64,000 nt of DNA from an uncultured Flavobacterium sp. (GCA_913061465.1 CAJXSU010000002.1:62001-126000), one strand, 5' to 3'; counted from the stretch's first letter, positions 47,375-57,705 are shown. Program-made: numbers and translations. The notes: a model not told the origin generated them from the sequence alone.

Positions 47375-48409
47375 TTATTGAACTAGAAATTTATACGATG
47401 TTTTTGAAGAATAAATCTCACCTGGACATAGAACAACAGAAGGAAATTGTTTTTGATTAGGCGAGTCTGGATAGTGCTGTGTTTCTAAACAAAACCCTGT
47501 CCTTTTTTGATAGTCTCCATTTAAATGATTCCCCGAATAGAATTGAACTCCCGGCTGATCAGAAAATACCTCCAAGAGTCTACCGCTTTTTTTATGGTAT
47601 GCAGAAGCAATCTTTCTTACTCCTTTATTTGGGTTATTTAAGCACCAACAATGATCATACCCTAAACCTAAATTTAGTTGTTTGTTGTCAACGTCAATGT
47701 CTTTACCAATAGGTTTAAAAGTCCTAAAGTCAAATGGTGTATTTTCAACCAGAGCCATATCACCAGTTGGAATTAAAAACTCATCAATTGGCAACATTTT
47801 AGTAGCATTGATTTGTAATTGGTGGTCTAATATATCATTACTGAAACTTCCAGATAAGTTAAAATAAGCGTGGTTTGTTAAATTAATAATAGTTTTTTTA
47901 TCTGTTTTTGCCTTGTAGACAATTTCTAAGCTATTTTCTGAAGTTAAGGAATAGCTAATTGTAGTATAAAGATTTCCTGGAAACCCTTCTTCCATATCTT
48001 TGCTAACGTAATTGAGTATTAAAGTAACAGAATCTTTATTAGTTTTTGAGGTGGCTTCCCAGATCCTTTTATCAAACCCGATATGACCACCATGTAAATG
48101 ATTAGGAGGATTGTTTTTAGCTAAAGTGTACAAAACACCCTCTAAGATAAATTTTCCATTAGCGATTCGATTTCCATAGCGTCCAATAGTAGCACCTAAA
48201 TAGGAATTGTCATCAATATAGTGTTGAAGCGAGTTATGTCCTAAAGTAATATTCTCTATATGTCCACTTTTATCTGGTGTTTTTATAGAAGTAATAATTC
48301 CACCGAAATTCAAAATTTTCACTTCAACACCTCGTTTATTTTTTAGTGTAAAAGAATAGATAATTTCATCATCGTTAAATTGAGCATATATTTCTTTTTG
48401 TATTGTCAA
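47375..48409 (-). CDS. Aldose 1-epimerase (mutarotase)
   Basis: A 344-residue GalM-type enzyme with no signal peptide, so cytoplasmic. It interconverts alpha and beta anomers of aldoses; here probably xylose, supplying the anomer used by xylose isomerase. The motifs YGNRIANGKF, NNPPNHLHGGHIGFDK, LTNHAYFNLSG and GVQFYSGNHL are those of the family, including the catalytic His near HLHGG and NHAYFNL. It is the last intact gene of the xylose operon. Confidence 0.93.
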   Translation of the reverse strand: MTIQKEIYAQFNDDEIIYSFTLKNKRGVEVKILNFGGIITSIKTPDKSGHIENITLGHNSLQHYIDDNSYLGATIGRYGNRIANGKFILEGVLYTLAKNNPPNHLHGGHIGFDKRIWEATSKTNKDSVTLILNYVSKDMEEGFPGNLYTTISYSLTSENSLEIVYKAKTDKKTIINLTNHAYFNLSGSFSNDILDHQLQINATKMLPIDEFLIPTGDMALVENTPFDFRTFKPIGKDIDVDNKQLNLGLGYDHCWCLNNPNKGVRKIASAYHKKSGRLLEVFSDQPGVQFYSGNHLNGDYQKRTGFCLETQHYPDSPNQKQFPSVVLCPGEIYSSKTSYKFLVQ

Positions 48410-48470
48410 TATAATTTTCTTAAAATGTTTTAGAAATTAAAACAACTAAATTTATTCAACTTATAAATTT

Positions 48471-49337
48471 TTAAAATCTTTGAAAGAATAGCCAAATATC
48501 ATCGATCATTTGAGAATTTAAAAGTCCATGACCACCATTTTCAACTCTCAGATACCTAATTTCTTTTCCATTGTTACAATCTTTAAAAACATACAAAGTA
48601 TCTTCTCCTATAGTTTCTATATCTGGTGTTGAGGTACAACTAAAATGATTAGACCACAATTCAGCACTCTCAAGGGCATCTAAAAATAAATGTCCAAACC
48701 TTGGACCTCCCCCAATTGGAATTACTGAATCTGCTCCCCCATTAATTTGAAATACAGAAATAGGCTGAGTATGTGATAACAAAGGACTACTTTCCATTAA
48801 TTGAGAAAATACAGGTGCAATTGCCTTAAAATGAGGCGTTTCAATCCCCAATTTATTTACCATTCCTGAACCATTTGAAGTTCCAATTGCATACATTTTA
48901 TCAAAATCTAAATTATTATAATTTTGTAATTCCTCGATAATTAAATTTACAAAAGCAACATCGTCTGCATTAGAAGCTTCTTGTCCTAAATTCCATGATT
49001 GAGGAAAGCCTTGAGGATATATTCCAACAAATTCACCACTATTCGTATAACTATAAAGTCTGTTCACCCAACTTCTGTTAGTTCCTCCATTTCCATGAAA
49101 AGCAAAAACAATAGGATAGTTAATCGCAGGATTAATGACACTAGGTGCTTGAATAATTACGGGCCTTATTTGCTCAATACCATCTATAACTTGAGAAATA
49201 GTGATCGTTTTTGTAGATAATGAAATATCTATAGGATCAGGATCTGAATCATTCATAGAATCTATACCTTGATCACATGCATAAGCAGAAATAATTAATG
49301 AAAAAATAAAGAGTTTAAAATTAATTTTCAAATTCAT
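48471..49337 (-). CDS. CE1-like esterase lipoprotein (PHB-depolymerase/LpqC type)
   Basis: A 288-residue lipoprotein (Cys21 after ISAYA) with an alpha/beta-hydrolase domain. The oxyanion region VFAFHGNGGT, nucleophile S154 in GTSNGSG and a C-terminal His in ENGGHGLL make up the expected active site. This group includes polyhydroxybutyrate depolymerases, feruloyl esterases and acetyl xylan esterases of family CE1. In a xylose operon beside a xylan PUL, removal of acetyl or feruloyl groups from xylan is the best guess. It is probably bound to a membrane in the periplasm or at the surface. Confidence 0.8.
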   Translation of the reverse strand: MNLKINFKLFIFSLIISAYACDQGIDSMNDSDPDPIDISLSTKTITISQVIDGIEQIRPVIIQAPSVINPAINYPIVFAFHGNGGTNRSWVNRLYSYTNSGEFVGIYPQGFPQSWNLGQEASNADDVAFVNLIIEELQNYNNLDFDKMYAIGTSNGSGMVNKLGIETPHFKAIAPVFSQLMESSPLLSHTQPISVFQINGGADSVIPIGGGPRFGHLFLDALESAELWSNHFSCTSTPDIETIGEDTLYVFKDCNNGKEIRYLRVENGGHGLLNSQMIDDIWLFFQRF

Positions 49338-49383
49338 AAAATTTAAAATTATTTACACAAAATAGTAATTAATTTGACTAGAA

Positions 49384-51054
49384 TTAGGTAAAATATGCTA
49401 AAATTCCAATTACTAAGATGATAAGAACTATAGATAATAGTATATCAATTGTATCATAACTATTCTTATGTTCTGCTTTTTGCTCCTCGGTTAGTGTTCC
49501 AAACGATAAGCCAATTATTCTTTTATAGTCTGGTGGGCTGAATGCTAAACTAACTGTTATACAAATTATAACAGAAAATAAAAACATAAAAATAGCCATA
49601 TGTGCAAAATTTATTGTCGCAAAAGCATAAGCTATATTATCTATATTTTGCCCTGACAAAATTTCTTTTTGATAATAAATTTCTGAACCTAACCTTAAAA
49701 TTAAGAGACCAAGACCCGTTAATAAAGTTGTAATTGCAGCTTCTGAATTAACTCGTTTCCATATAATACCAAGAAGAAATACCGCTGTTACTGGGGGTGC
49801 AATGTAAGATTGTACATTTTGAAGATATTGATACATAACCCCTCCTCCAATTTTTTCCATAATTGGAATCCATATAATCCCCAAAACAACAATAAAGCCT
49901 GTGGCGATTTTACCTGTGTTAATAAGAGTTTTTTCAGATGCATTTGGTTTCAATTTCTTATAAATATCAATCGTGAATATGGTAGAACAAGAATTAAAAA
50001 CTGATGCAAGCGAACTCATTAAAGCAGCCATTAAACCTCCAGCAACTAATCCTTTTAATCCAACAGGCAGCAATGTTTTAACCAACATTGGAAAGGCACG
50101 ATCTGCTTTTTCAATAGAAAATATTTCAGGATTTTGAATTGATAATGCAAATGCAATAATTCCTGGAATTAAAAAAATTAAAATGGGCAATAATTTCAAA
50201 TAAGCTCCAAAAATAGCACCTCTTCTTCCAATTTTAATATTATTTGCTGCGAGTGTTCTTTGAACAATATATTGGTCTGTACACCAATACCAAATTCCAA
50301 CTATTGTTCCGCCAAATAAAAGACCGGTCCAAGGAAATTTAGGATCATTCATAGGTCTCCACATGTTAAAGTGATCTGGACTTACAGAAGTAACTGTCTC
50401 TCTAAGTTGATTCCAACCACCAACCTCTTGTAATCCTAAATAAGTGATAATCAAAGAGCCTGAAATTAATATGACAGTCTGTAAAGTTTCTGTATAGATT
50501 ACTGCTTTTAAACCTCCTATAACAGTATAAATTCCTGTAAAGATTACTATACCAATAGCACCGTACCAAAAAGGAATTCCAATCAATTCCGAAACAACAA
50601 TACCTCCAGCGTATATTGTAACTGACACTTTTGTTAAGACATAAGCTAACAATGAAAATAACGACAGAAACCATCTAGATTTAGCATCAAATCGTTTTTC
50701 TAAAAACTCAGGCATAGTAAAAGCGCCACTTCTTATATAAAAAGGAAGAAATAACCACCCTAATAATAATACAATCCAAGCGTGTAATTCATAATGAGCC
50801 ATAGGGGTTCCAGATTCAAAACCAGTACCAGCAAGCCCTACTACATGTTCAGATCCAATATTAGAAGCAAAAATAGAAGCACCAATAACAAACCAACCTA
50901 CGTTTCTTCCTGCAAGGAAATAATCTTCAGTATTTTTGTTTTTTTGTAGAAAAACCCAGACTGCAACAGCAATTAGAGCTAAAAAATAAATTCCTAAAAC
51001 AACCCAATCAAAACTTTCTAGAACAGAGGCGATGTTTCTTACAAGGTAGTTCAT
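49384..51054 (-). CDS. SSS-family sodium/sugar symporter
   Basis: A 556-residue inner-membrane carrier of the solute:sodium symporter family (vSGLT-like), with about 14 membrane segments. Typical motifs are NTEDYFLAGRNVGWFVIGASIFASNIGSEH, GIYTVIGGLKAVIYTETLQT and SSLASVFNSCSTIFTIDIYKK. It lies 19 bp after xylA. The natural substrate is most likely xylose (or another monosaccharide), driven by the sodium gradient, complementing the GPH carrier for longer xylosides. Confidence 0.92.
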   Translation of the reverse strand: MNYLVRNIASVLESFDWVVLGIYFLALIAVAVWVFLQKNKNTEDYFLAGRNVGWFVIGASIFASNIGSEHVVGLAGTGFESGTPMAHYELHAWIVLLLGWLFLPFYIRSGAFTMPEFLEKRFDAKSRWFLSLFSLLAYVLTKVSVTIYAGGIVVSELIGIPFWYGAIGIVIFTGIYTVIGGLKAVIYTETLQTVILISGSLIITYLGLQEVGGWNQLRETVTSVSPDHFNMWRPMNDPKFPWTGLLFGGTIVGIWYWCTDQYIVQRTLAANNIKIGRRGAIFGAYLKLLPILIFLIPGIIAFALSIQNPEIFSIEKADRAFPMLVKTLLPVGLKGLVAGGLMAALMSSLASVFNSCSTIFTIDIYKKLKPNASEKTLINTGKIATGFIVVLGIIWIPIMEKIGGGVMYQYLQNVQSYIAPPVTAVFLLGIIWKRVNSEAAITTLLTGLGLLILRLGSEIYYQKEILSGQNIDNIAYAFATINFAHMAIFMFLFSVIICITVSLAFSPPDYKRIIGLSFGTLTEEQKAEHKNSYDTIDILLSIVLIILVIGILAYFT

Positions 51055-51073
51055 TTATAATATCTTCTAAAAA

Positions 51074-52390
51074 TTAAATATATTGATTGATAATGTTTTC
51101 AAATAATTCTTGCTTACCACTTTGAAGTATTAATTCACCATTATCTCGAGCAATATCATATAAATCTGATAACTCAAGCTTCCCTTCTGCAAACGATTTA
51201 CCTTTTCCAGAGTCAAATGAACTATACCTTTTTGATCTTAATGCACTGAATGAAGAAGACGTTATTATTTTATCTGCAGTAATTAATGCTCTTGCAAAAG
51301 TATCTGCCCCTCCAATATGAGCATGAAAGATATCATCCATATCTGTTGAATTTCTCCTAATTTTTGCATCAAAATTAATACCACCTCCTTGTAAACCACC
51401 TGCAGCTAAAAATACCAACATGGCTTCTGTTGTCTCCTGTATATTATTCGGAAATTGATCTGTATCCCATCCGTTTTGATAATCACCTCTATTTGCATCA
51501 ATACTTCCTAGCATTCCTGCTTTTGCAGCAACAGCAAGTTCATGTTGCATGGTGTGTTGAGCTAAAGTTGCGTGATTTACCTCAATATTCATTTTAAAAT
51601 CTTTTTCTAAACCGTAAGCTTTTAAAAACCCTATAGCGGTTGCAGAATCAAAATCATACTGGTGTTTCATAGGCTCCATAGGTTTTGGCTCAATAAAAAA
51701 TGTCCCTTTAAATCCTTGAGCTCTTGCATAATCTCTAGCCATGGTTAAAAACTGTGCCATATGATCTAATTCACGTCCCATATCGGTATTTAGTAAAGAC
51801 ATATAGCCTTCTCTACCTCCCCAAAAAACATAATTTTCACCACCTAATTTAATAGTTGCATCTAATGCTAATTTTACTTGACCTCCTGCTCTTGCAACAA
51901 CATTAAAATCTGGATTAGTCGAAGCACCATTCATATAACGTGGGTTTGAAAAGCAGTTAGCAGTTCCCCACAATAATTTTATACCACTTTCTGATTGTTT
52001 CCCTTTTATATAATCTGTGATGATATCTAATCTTTTTTCTGATTCTTCAAAAGTTGCACCTTCTTGAATTAAATCATAATCATGAAAACAAAAATAATCG
52101 AAACCCATTTTAGTAATAAATTCAAATGCTGCATCTGCCTTATCTTTTGCAGCTTGTATTGGGTCTGAAGATATATCCCAAGCAAAATTTTGTGTACCTG
52201 GGCCAAAGGGATCACCTCCTTGACCACAGAATGAATGCCAATAAGCTATTGCAAATTTAAAGTGCTCTCGCATTGTTTTTCCTGCCACTATATGATCTGG
52301 ATTATAATACTTATAAGCCATTGGGTTATCTGATTCTTTTCCTTCAAATTGAATTTTATTAATTCCTTTAAAATATTCTTTATGTGCCAT
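51074..52390 (-). CDS. xylA: Xylose isomerase
   Basis: A 438-residue cytoplasmic enzyme of the class II type, converting xylose to xylulose. Motifs include [16 protein letters not shown] near the N-terminus, the metal- and substrate-binding [32 protein letters not shown] and the C-terminal [10 protein letters not shown]. Length is normal. It lies 40 bp downstream of xylB in one operon. Confidence 0.98.
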   Translation of the reverse strand: MAHKEYFKGINKIQFEGKESDNPMAYKYYNPDHIVAGKTMREHFKFAIAYWHSFCGQGGDPFGPGTQNFAWDISSDPIQAAKDKADAAFEFITKMGFDYFCFHDYDLIQEGATFEESEKRLDIITDYIKGKQSESGIKLLWGTANCFSNPRYMNGASTNPDFNVVARAGGQVKLALDATIKLGGENYVFWGGREGYMSLLNTDMGRELDHMAQFLTMARDYARAQGFKGTFFIEPKPMEPMKHQYDFDSATAIGFLKAYGLEKDFKMNIEVNHATLAQHTMQHELAVAAKAGMLGSIDANRGDYQNGWDTDQFPNNIQETTEAMLVFLAAGGLQGGGINFDAKIRRNSTDMDDIFHAHIGGADTFARALITADKIITSSSFSALRSKRYSSFDSGKGKSFAEGKLELSDLYDIARDNGELILQSGKQELFENIINQYI

Positions 52391-52430
52391 TTATTTAATT
52401 TTTTGTAGTGAGGCTATTAGCGATTTATTT

Positions 52431-53915
52431 TTATTTTCTTAATGTAAGTTCTAATTCTTTTTTCCAGTTTTTAAAGGCATCTATATAAGGTTGCTTATCT
52501 TTAAAAGGCATGTAAGTCATTACATGATCATTGTCCATGATTGATTTTCCAAAAGATTCAAAATCACCTGTGTGTAAATTAGCTGCTCTTGCAGCTCCTA
52601 TGGCACCGGTTGTATTAAAAATCTCTATTTCTTGTTCTATTAAAGTAGCTACTGTGTTTGCAAATATCTCTGAGCGAAATAAATTATCATTTCCGGCTCT
52701 AATAACACTTGCATCGATACCATCTGATTTTAAAATTTCTATTCCATAAACAAAAGAGAAGGCAATTCCTTCAAGGGCTGCTCTACAAATATGTCCTTTG
52801 TGATGATTATTTAAATTCATATTAACAATTCGAGTTCCAATTTCCTTATTATTAAGCATGCGTTCTGCGCCATTTCCAAAAGGAATTAAACAAACGCCAT
52901 CTGATCCCACAGGAATTTCTGAAGCCAAAGTATTCATTTCTTCGTAAGAGCTAAGCGCCAAATTATTTAGTAACCAACGATACTGAATTCCAGCTCCATT
53001 AATACACAATAGTTTTCCAATTCTTACAGACGACCCTTTTTGATAATTAACATGTGCAAAATTATTAACTCGTGAACTTTCCTTGACTGACAGGGTGTTT
53101 GTAACAGCATAAACTACTCCTGAAGTTCCACCTGTAGCAGCAACTTCACCGGGGTGAAATACATTAAGAGATAATGCATTATTAGGCTGATCTCCTGCCC
53201 TATAATAAATTGGTGTTCCAGCTGCAATCCCACTTTGCTGCTCTCCTTTTTTATCAACTTTTGATTGTTCACCGAAAGTGTCAACAATATCTGGAACCAA
53301 TGAGGTATTAATTCCATAACTCTCAAATAGAAAATCAGCAATTTTTTGTTTTTTAAAATCCCAAAAAACACCTTCTGATAATCCTGAAATAGTTGTGTTT
53401 ATTTTATTTGAAAATTTAAATGCTATATAATCCCCAGGTAGCATAAATTTATAAATTTGATTGTAAATTTCTGGTTCGTGTTGTTGAACCCATTTTAATT
53501 TTGAGGCAGTGAAATTGGCTGGGGAATTTAATAAATGTGTAGTGCAAATATCTTCTCCTATTTCTTTAAAAGCATTATTTCCAATATCAACAGCCCTACT
53601 GTCGCACCAAATAATACTTTTCCTCAAAACCTTACCAGATTTATCAACTAACACTAAACCGTGCATTTGATAAGAAATACCAATACCTTTAATTTGAGTT
53701 CTACTTACATTATACTGCTGCTTTAGACGAGCAATCGCATTACAAGTATGCAACCACCAATCCTCAGGTTTTTGTTCTGCCCAACCGTTTTTTTGAGCAA
53801 ACATGCTCATTTCTTCGCTAGGTTCTTGAACAACTCCTATAGATTTACCAGAGGAAATCTCAACCAATGCTGCTTTTACGGAAGAACTACCAATGTCTAG
53901 TCCTAAATAATACAT
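52431..53915 (-). CDS. xylB: Xylulokinase
   Basis: A 494-residue FGGY-family sugar kinase that phosphorylates xylulose to xylulose-5-phosphate for the pentose phosphate pathway. The ATP-phosphate motif YYLGLDIGSSSVKAALV opens the protein. GISYQMHGLVLVDKSGKVLR, IIWCDSRA and the second ATP site GGTSGVVYAV follow. It is first in the operon xylB-xylA-symporter-esterase-mutarotase. Confidence 0.97.
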   Translation of the reverse strand: MYYLGLDIGSSSVKAALVEISSGKSIGVVQEPSEEMSMFAQKNGWAEQKPEDWWLHTCNAIARLKQQYNVSRTQIKGIGISYQMHGLVLVDKSGKVLRKSIIWCDSRAVDIGNNAFKEIGEDICTTHLLNSPANFTASKLKWVQQHEPEIYNQIYKFMLPGDYIAFKFSNKINTTISGLSEGVFWDFKKQKIADFLFESYGINTSLVPDIVDTFGEQSKVDKKGEQQSGIAAGTPIYYRAGDQPNNALSLNVFHPGEVAATGGTSGVVYAVTNTLSVKESSRVNNFAHVNYQKGSSVRIGKLLCINGAGIQYRWLLNNLALSSYEEMNTLASEIPVGSDGVCLIPFGNGAERMLNNKEIGTRIVNMNLNNHHKGHICRAALEGIAFSFVYGIEILKSDGIDASVIRAGNDNLFRSEIFANTVATLIEQEIEIFNTTGAIGAARAANLHTGDFESFGKSIMDNDHVMTYMPFKDKQPYIDAFKNWKKELELTLRK

Positions 53916-53941
53916 AATTCAATGCTTGTCATATATACAAT

Positions 53942-53949
53942 CAAATATA
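53942..53949 (-). promoter_or_regulatory. Putative -7 element of the xylose operon
   Basis: On the minus strand TATATTTG (53949-53942) fits TAnnTTTG and is 26 bp before the xylB start. The closest TTTTTG (53979-53974) is 24 bp upstream of it, somewhat longer than the usual spacing. No regulator gene is adjacent to this operon. Confidence 0.45.
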
Positions 53950-54015
53950 TTTTAAAATTAAAAGCATCATTGTCAAAAATGAGGCATTAAATAGTAAACT
54001 TGAAGCAATATTCTA

Positions 54016-55206
54016 TTAAATAAAATCTAACTTTCTAAAAGTTTTATTTAAAATAGATACGTCATCAACTTCTAACCATTTATCTAATATTGATGCATAA
54101 ATTGATCTAAAGTCTACTGTGTGAATTAAATCACCATTTTTATCTAAACTTAAAAGATCTGGAGCATTATTATAAAAGCCATTCTTTTTTAAATTTTCTC
54201 CTATAATATACACATTATTAGCTGCACCATGATCTGTACCACCTGCACCATTCTGTTGAACACGTCTTCCAAATTCCGAAAAAACAAGAATTAGAGTGTC
54301 CTTAAAAGTATTATTTTGCTTTAAATCTTTTACAAATACATCCATGGCAGAACTAAAAGTACTCAATAACCTATCTTGCCTATTAAATTGATTTGCATGA
54401 GTATCGAAACCACCCATAGAGGCATAGTATACTTTACTTTCTAGATGAGAATTAATAAATTCTGCTGTAGTTTTTAATTGTTTACCAAATGGATTTTTAG
54501 GGTATTCTAGATTACTTTTATATGTTTTAGAAGTTTCATAAATATATTTTGCCGATGATCTTGCTTCAATCATTGTTTTGTATAAATATCCTAAGTTATG
54601 TTCACTCAAATGTTGATCACTTTGATATTTTAACACTTTTTTGAAATAGGGGGTTTGGGTATTAGTAAATAAAGTTCTTGGATTTTTTGTGGCAATACCA
54701 TTCATCTTTTTTCCTTTCATTATCAGAGATAAACTATCATCAATCTCAATTCCTGAATAAGGAATTTTTCCATATTTTTCAATATATCTCCCCAACCAAC
54801 CTGTATCTAAATATTCATTAGTATCACTACCAGTTTGCCAAATATCTGTTGACCTGAAATGTGATCTGTTTGGATTAGGATAACCTACATTATTAATAAT
54901 TGACAAATAACCTTGATCATAAAGATTTTTTAAAGGTGCTAGACTTTTATGAAATCCCAGTTCATCAGTAGCCTTGATAAGATTATTTTTTTTAATAGAA
55001 ATTTGCGGTCTATTTTTATAATAAACATCATTGGTGTAAGGAATAATACTATTTAAACCGTCATTACCTCCAGATAATTGAATAATTACAAGTTTTTTAA
55101 ACCCCAAATTATTTATAGACTCATTTTCAATATTTTTAATGAAATTAGGTACAAAAAATAAACCACTAGCTAAACTACTTCGTTTTATAAAATCTCTTCT
55201 TTTCAT
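54016..55206 (-). CDS. Secreted DUF1501 protein
   Basis: A 396-residue protein whose N-terminus (KRRDFIKRSS, then a hydrophobic stretch) fits a twin-arginine export signal. The body (LVIIQLSGGNDGLNSIIPY, YPNPNRSHFRSTDIWQTG, VFSEFGRRVQQNGAGGTDHGAAN) is DUF1501. This family belongs, as I recall, to the alkaline phosphatase/sulfatase superfamily, and the conserved Asp/His residues would be the metal ligands. Function is unknown. It is the last gene after FGE and DUF1800, with 9 bp between it and DUF1800; the latter pair is a common combination in Bacteroidota and Planctomycetota. Confidence 0.88.
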   Translation of the reverse strand: MKRRDFIKRSSLASGLFFVPNFIKNIENESINNLGFKKLVIIQLSGGNDGLNSIIPYTNDVYYKNRPQISIKKNNLIKATDELGFHKSLAPLKNLYDQGYLSIINNVGYPNPNRSHFRSTDIWQTGSDTNEYLDTGWLGRYIEKYGKIPYSGIEIDDSLSLIMKGKKMNGIATKNPRTLFTNTQTPYFKKVLKYQSDQHLSEHNLGYLYKTMIEARSSAKYIYETSKTYKSNLEYPKNPFGKQLKTTAEFINSHLESKVYYASMGGFDTHANQFNRQDRLLSTFSSAMDVFVKDLKQNNTFKDTLILVFSEFGRRVQQNGAGGTDHGAANNVYIIGENLKKNGFYNNAPDLLSLDKNGDLIHTVDFRSIYASILDKWLEVDDVSILNKTFRKLDFI

Positions 55207-55215
55207 GATATAAAT

Positions 55216-56607
55216 TTAACAAAGTTGATATTCTGGGATAGACATTAATTGGATACAATAATCTTTATTAGAGGCAACTCTCAGTTCCTCTAATAAGACA
55301 GCAGTATCTTTGTCTAGCTTTGAAACAATCAATAAATCTCTTAACTCATTAGGTTTGAGGTTTAAATGATTTTTTGTAAAAAAATCCCAATTCTTTATCG
55401 TTTTAATGTATTTATTTTTTTTTCTTTCTTTATTGTAATATTTATTAAATGAATCCTCAAAAGCTCCTTTTTCTTCTAAATTAATAACGGCATCATTTAA
55501 AATTAATGAGGCTAATTTCATCCTAAACATAAGTGTATTAGAATCTATCCAGTTTTTACCACCCTTCCAACCCGAGACATTTTCAGGGTATAATAAAACT
55601 TGACCCATCATTTTTTGTAAATAATTGAGCTGATTTTTTTTCGTAAAAGTAACAGGAACAACTCTTCTAATTCCAACTAACAGCTCTACGGGTGATTTTA
55701 TCTTAACACCTATGTTTTCATCATTATAAAACCATTTAGCATTAAAAATATAAAGCATTAAATTATTAATATCATAATCTTTAAAGAATATCGTTGTAAT
55801 TTCATCTAAATGTCTTTGGTCAACGATAGGATTAACAAAATACCTGTAAACCTTATCACAAATGAATCTAGCGCACTGTTTTTTCTCTAAGATGAGATCT
55901 ATAATATCATCTCCACCAAAATAACCACTCTTATCAAAAAAAGTCTTTACACCCGCATCATGTTGTTTTTCCCTCAACACAAAATCTCCATTCAATTTAA
56001 ATGACCATCCTGTAAAAGCTCTTGCAGCTTCTTTAATGTCTTGTTCTGTATAATTACCAATACCCAAAGTAAAAAGCTCCATTAATTCTCTAGCAAAATT
56101 TTCATTAGGACTTTTTTTCCTGTTTTGCCTATTATTAAGATACTTACTCATTGAGGCTTCTTTGGCAATTGTTTTGACAAGTACTCTAAAATTACCTAGG
56201 GAATTTTTTCGCAAAGTATTATTAAAATGTTGAATGTGGAAAATATGGTTATCTCTACAAACAAAAACATTTGACCAAAATAAAGTCATTTTCTCTCTAA
56301 GGACAGAAGATGGTTCAGTTAATCTTTCTAGCCAAGCATAATTTAAATCTCTTACTTTTCTTTGACTTTTTTGACGAAGTTTTCTATAGGCTTCTTCTCC
56401 CATTTCAATTTTTAGAGCCTTGGAACTTTTGTTTTTTATCAAATCAAATTCTGATAGATCTAATTGAAGAAGGTTTACCTTACTGGCATCATGAAATAAA
56501 TCTTTAATAATCTCATTTTTAGATTTAGATTTTAATTGGTCTATTTTTTTAACACCAATACCAAAACCTGCTCTCCAATATAAATGCTGAATATGCCTTT
56601 GTTTCAT
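55216..56607 (-). CDS. DUF1800 protein
   Basis: A 463-residue protein of the DUF1800 family: HLYWRAGFGI at the start, LREKMTLFWSNVFVCRD, NENFARELMELFTLGIGNYTEQDIKEAARAFTGW and the VYRYFV and NVSGWKGGKNW stretches. The family is of unknown function and mostly helical. No standard signal peptide is seen, so export, if any, may depend on its partner DUF1501, or the protein may stay in the cytoplasm. It lies between FGE and DUF1501 in one operon. Confidence 0.9.
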   Translation of the reverse strand: MKQRHIQHLYWRAGFGIGVKKIDQLKSKSKNEIIKDLFHDASKVNLLQLDLSEFDLIKNKSSKALKIEMGEEAYRKLRQKSQRKVRDLNYAWLERLTEPSSVLREKMTLFWSNVFVCRDNHIFHIQHFNNTLRKNSLGNFRVLVKTIAKEASMSKYLNNRQNRKKSPNENFARELMELFTLGIGNYTEQDIKEAARAFTGWSFKLNGDFVLREKQHDAGVKTFFDKSGYFGGDDIIDLILEKKQCARFICDKVYRYFVNPIVDQRHLDEITTIFFKDYDINNLMLYIFNAKWFYNDENIGVKIKSPVELLVGIRRVVPVTFTKKNQLNYLQKMMGQVLLYPENVSGWKGGKNWIDSNTLMFRMKLASLILNDAVINLEEKGAFEDSFNKYYNKERKKNKYIKTIKNWDFFTKNHLNLKPNELRDLLIVSKLDKDTAVLLEELRVASNKDYCIQLMSIPEYQLC

Positions 56608-56655
56608 TGTTGTGTTTAGTATTGTAGACCTTAAAAAGATAAAAAGGTTTAATTA

Positions 56656-57705
56656 TTAATTTTGATTATTTGGTGAAAAAACAGTTCGAAACCCAACATG
56701 ATCAGAACCTGAATCTATGCTAACACCCATTTTTGCTGAAATTCTAAAACTAGCACAGTATGAAGCGTGACATAAGAAAGAGCCGCCTTTCATTACTCGC
56801 TCCTCTTGATAAGGATTGGATGGGTTAAACCATTTTTTAGATCCAGTCGGATTAATTATTTTTTTAGACTTATCCAATTCATTGTAATAATTTACATTAA
56901 AAAAATCACTTGTTATTTCCCACACATTTCCTAACATATCGAATATACCAATACTATTGGGTTGATATGATCCTACCTCAGCAATTAGTTCAAACCCATC
57001 AATACTTTCATTTTTTACTGGAAAATTTCCTTGCCAAGTATTTGCATTTTGATTCAGACTCTCTAGATTATCACCCCAGGTAAAAATAGTTGAAGCATTA
57101 TTTCCTTGTGCCGCTGACTCCCATTCTGCCTCAGTTGGAAGCCTTCTGTTTGCCCAATTACAATACGCTAATGCATCTTCATAGGCAATATGAACAACAG
57201 GATGGTTATACTTCCCCTCAATTGTAGAGTTGGGACCCTCAGGATGCTGCCAGTTTGCTCCAATTTTCCATGTCCACCATTGCTGATAATTATTCATATT
57301 AACAACTGACTTTACGTTTTTATTAAAAATTAAACTCCCTGGTTGTAAAATTGAATCATGAGGTTTTGGAGTTCCTTCAGGTAATTGTTTTTTTAGCTCA
57401 TTCCAATCAATTTCTTTTTCTGCAATTGTTATATATCCTGTTGCGTCGACAAAGTTTTTAAATTGCGTGTTAGTTACCTCTGTAGCATCAATAAAGAAAC
57501 CATCAACAGTGACTTCATGAGCCGGCTTTTCTCTCGGCATGGCATACATGTCTGAAGACTTAGCTCCTTGTATAAATGTTTTTCCCTCTACCCAAATCAT
57601 TCCTTCTGGAGTTTCAACATGCTCAAAATTGTTAGATTTTGTATTGTTTTTACATGAAAAAACCAATAACAAAATAATAGAAAAAAATAATGGTGATTTT
57701 TGCAT
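56656..57705 (-). CDS. Formylglycine-generating enzyme-like sulfatase-maturation lipoprotein
   Basis: A 349-residue lipoprotein (Cys18 in VFSC) with an FGE-sulfatase domain: GMIWVEGKTFIQG, EKPAHEVTVDGFFID, TEAEWESAAQG, FDMLGNVWEITSDFF and GGSFLCHASYCASFR. The last carries the Cys-x4-Cys pair (C312, C317) that forms the copper active site in true FGE (human C336/C341). Many SUMF1-like proteins lack these cysteines, so this one is probably a genuine maturase that oxidises the CxPSR/CxASR cysteine of the sulfatases to formylglycine, on the periplasmic side. It heads the operon FGE-DUF1800-DUF1501. Confidence 0.88.
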   Translation of the reverse strand: MQKSPLFFSIILLLVFSCKNNTKSNNFEHVETPEGMIWVEGKTFIQGAKSSDMYAMPREKPAHEVTVDGFFIDATEVTNTQFKNFVDATGYITIAEKEIDWNELKKQLPEGTPKPHDSILQPGSLIFNKNVKSVVNMNNYQQWWTWKIGANWQHPEGPNSTIEGKYNHPVVHIAYEDALAYCNWANRRLPTEAEWESAAQGNNASTIFTWGDNLESLNQNANTWQGNFPVKNESIDGFELIAEVGSYQPNSIGIFDMLGNVWEITSDFFNVNYYNELDKSKKIINPTGSKKWFNPSNPYQEERVMKGGSFLCHASYCASFRISAKMGVSIDSGSDHVGFRTVFSPNNQN

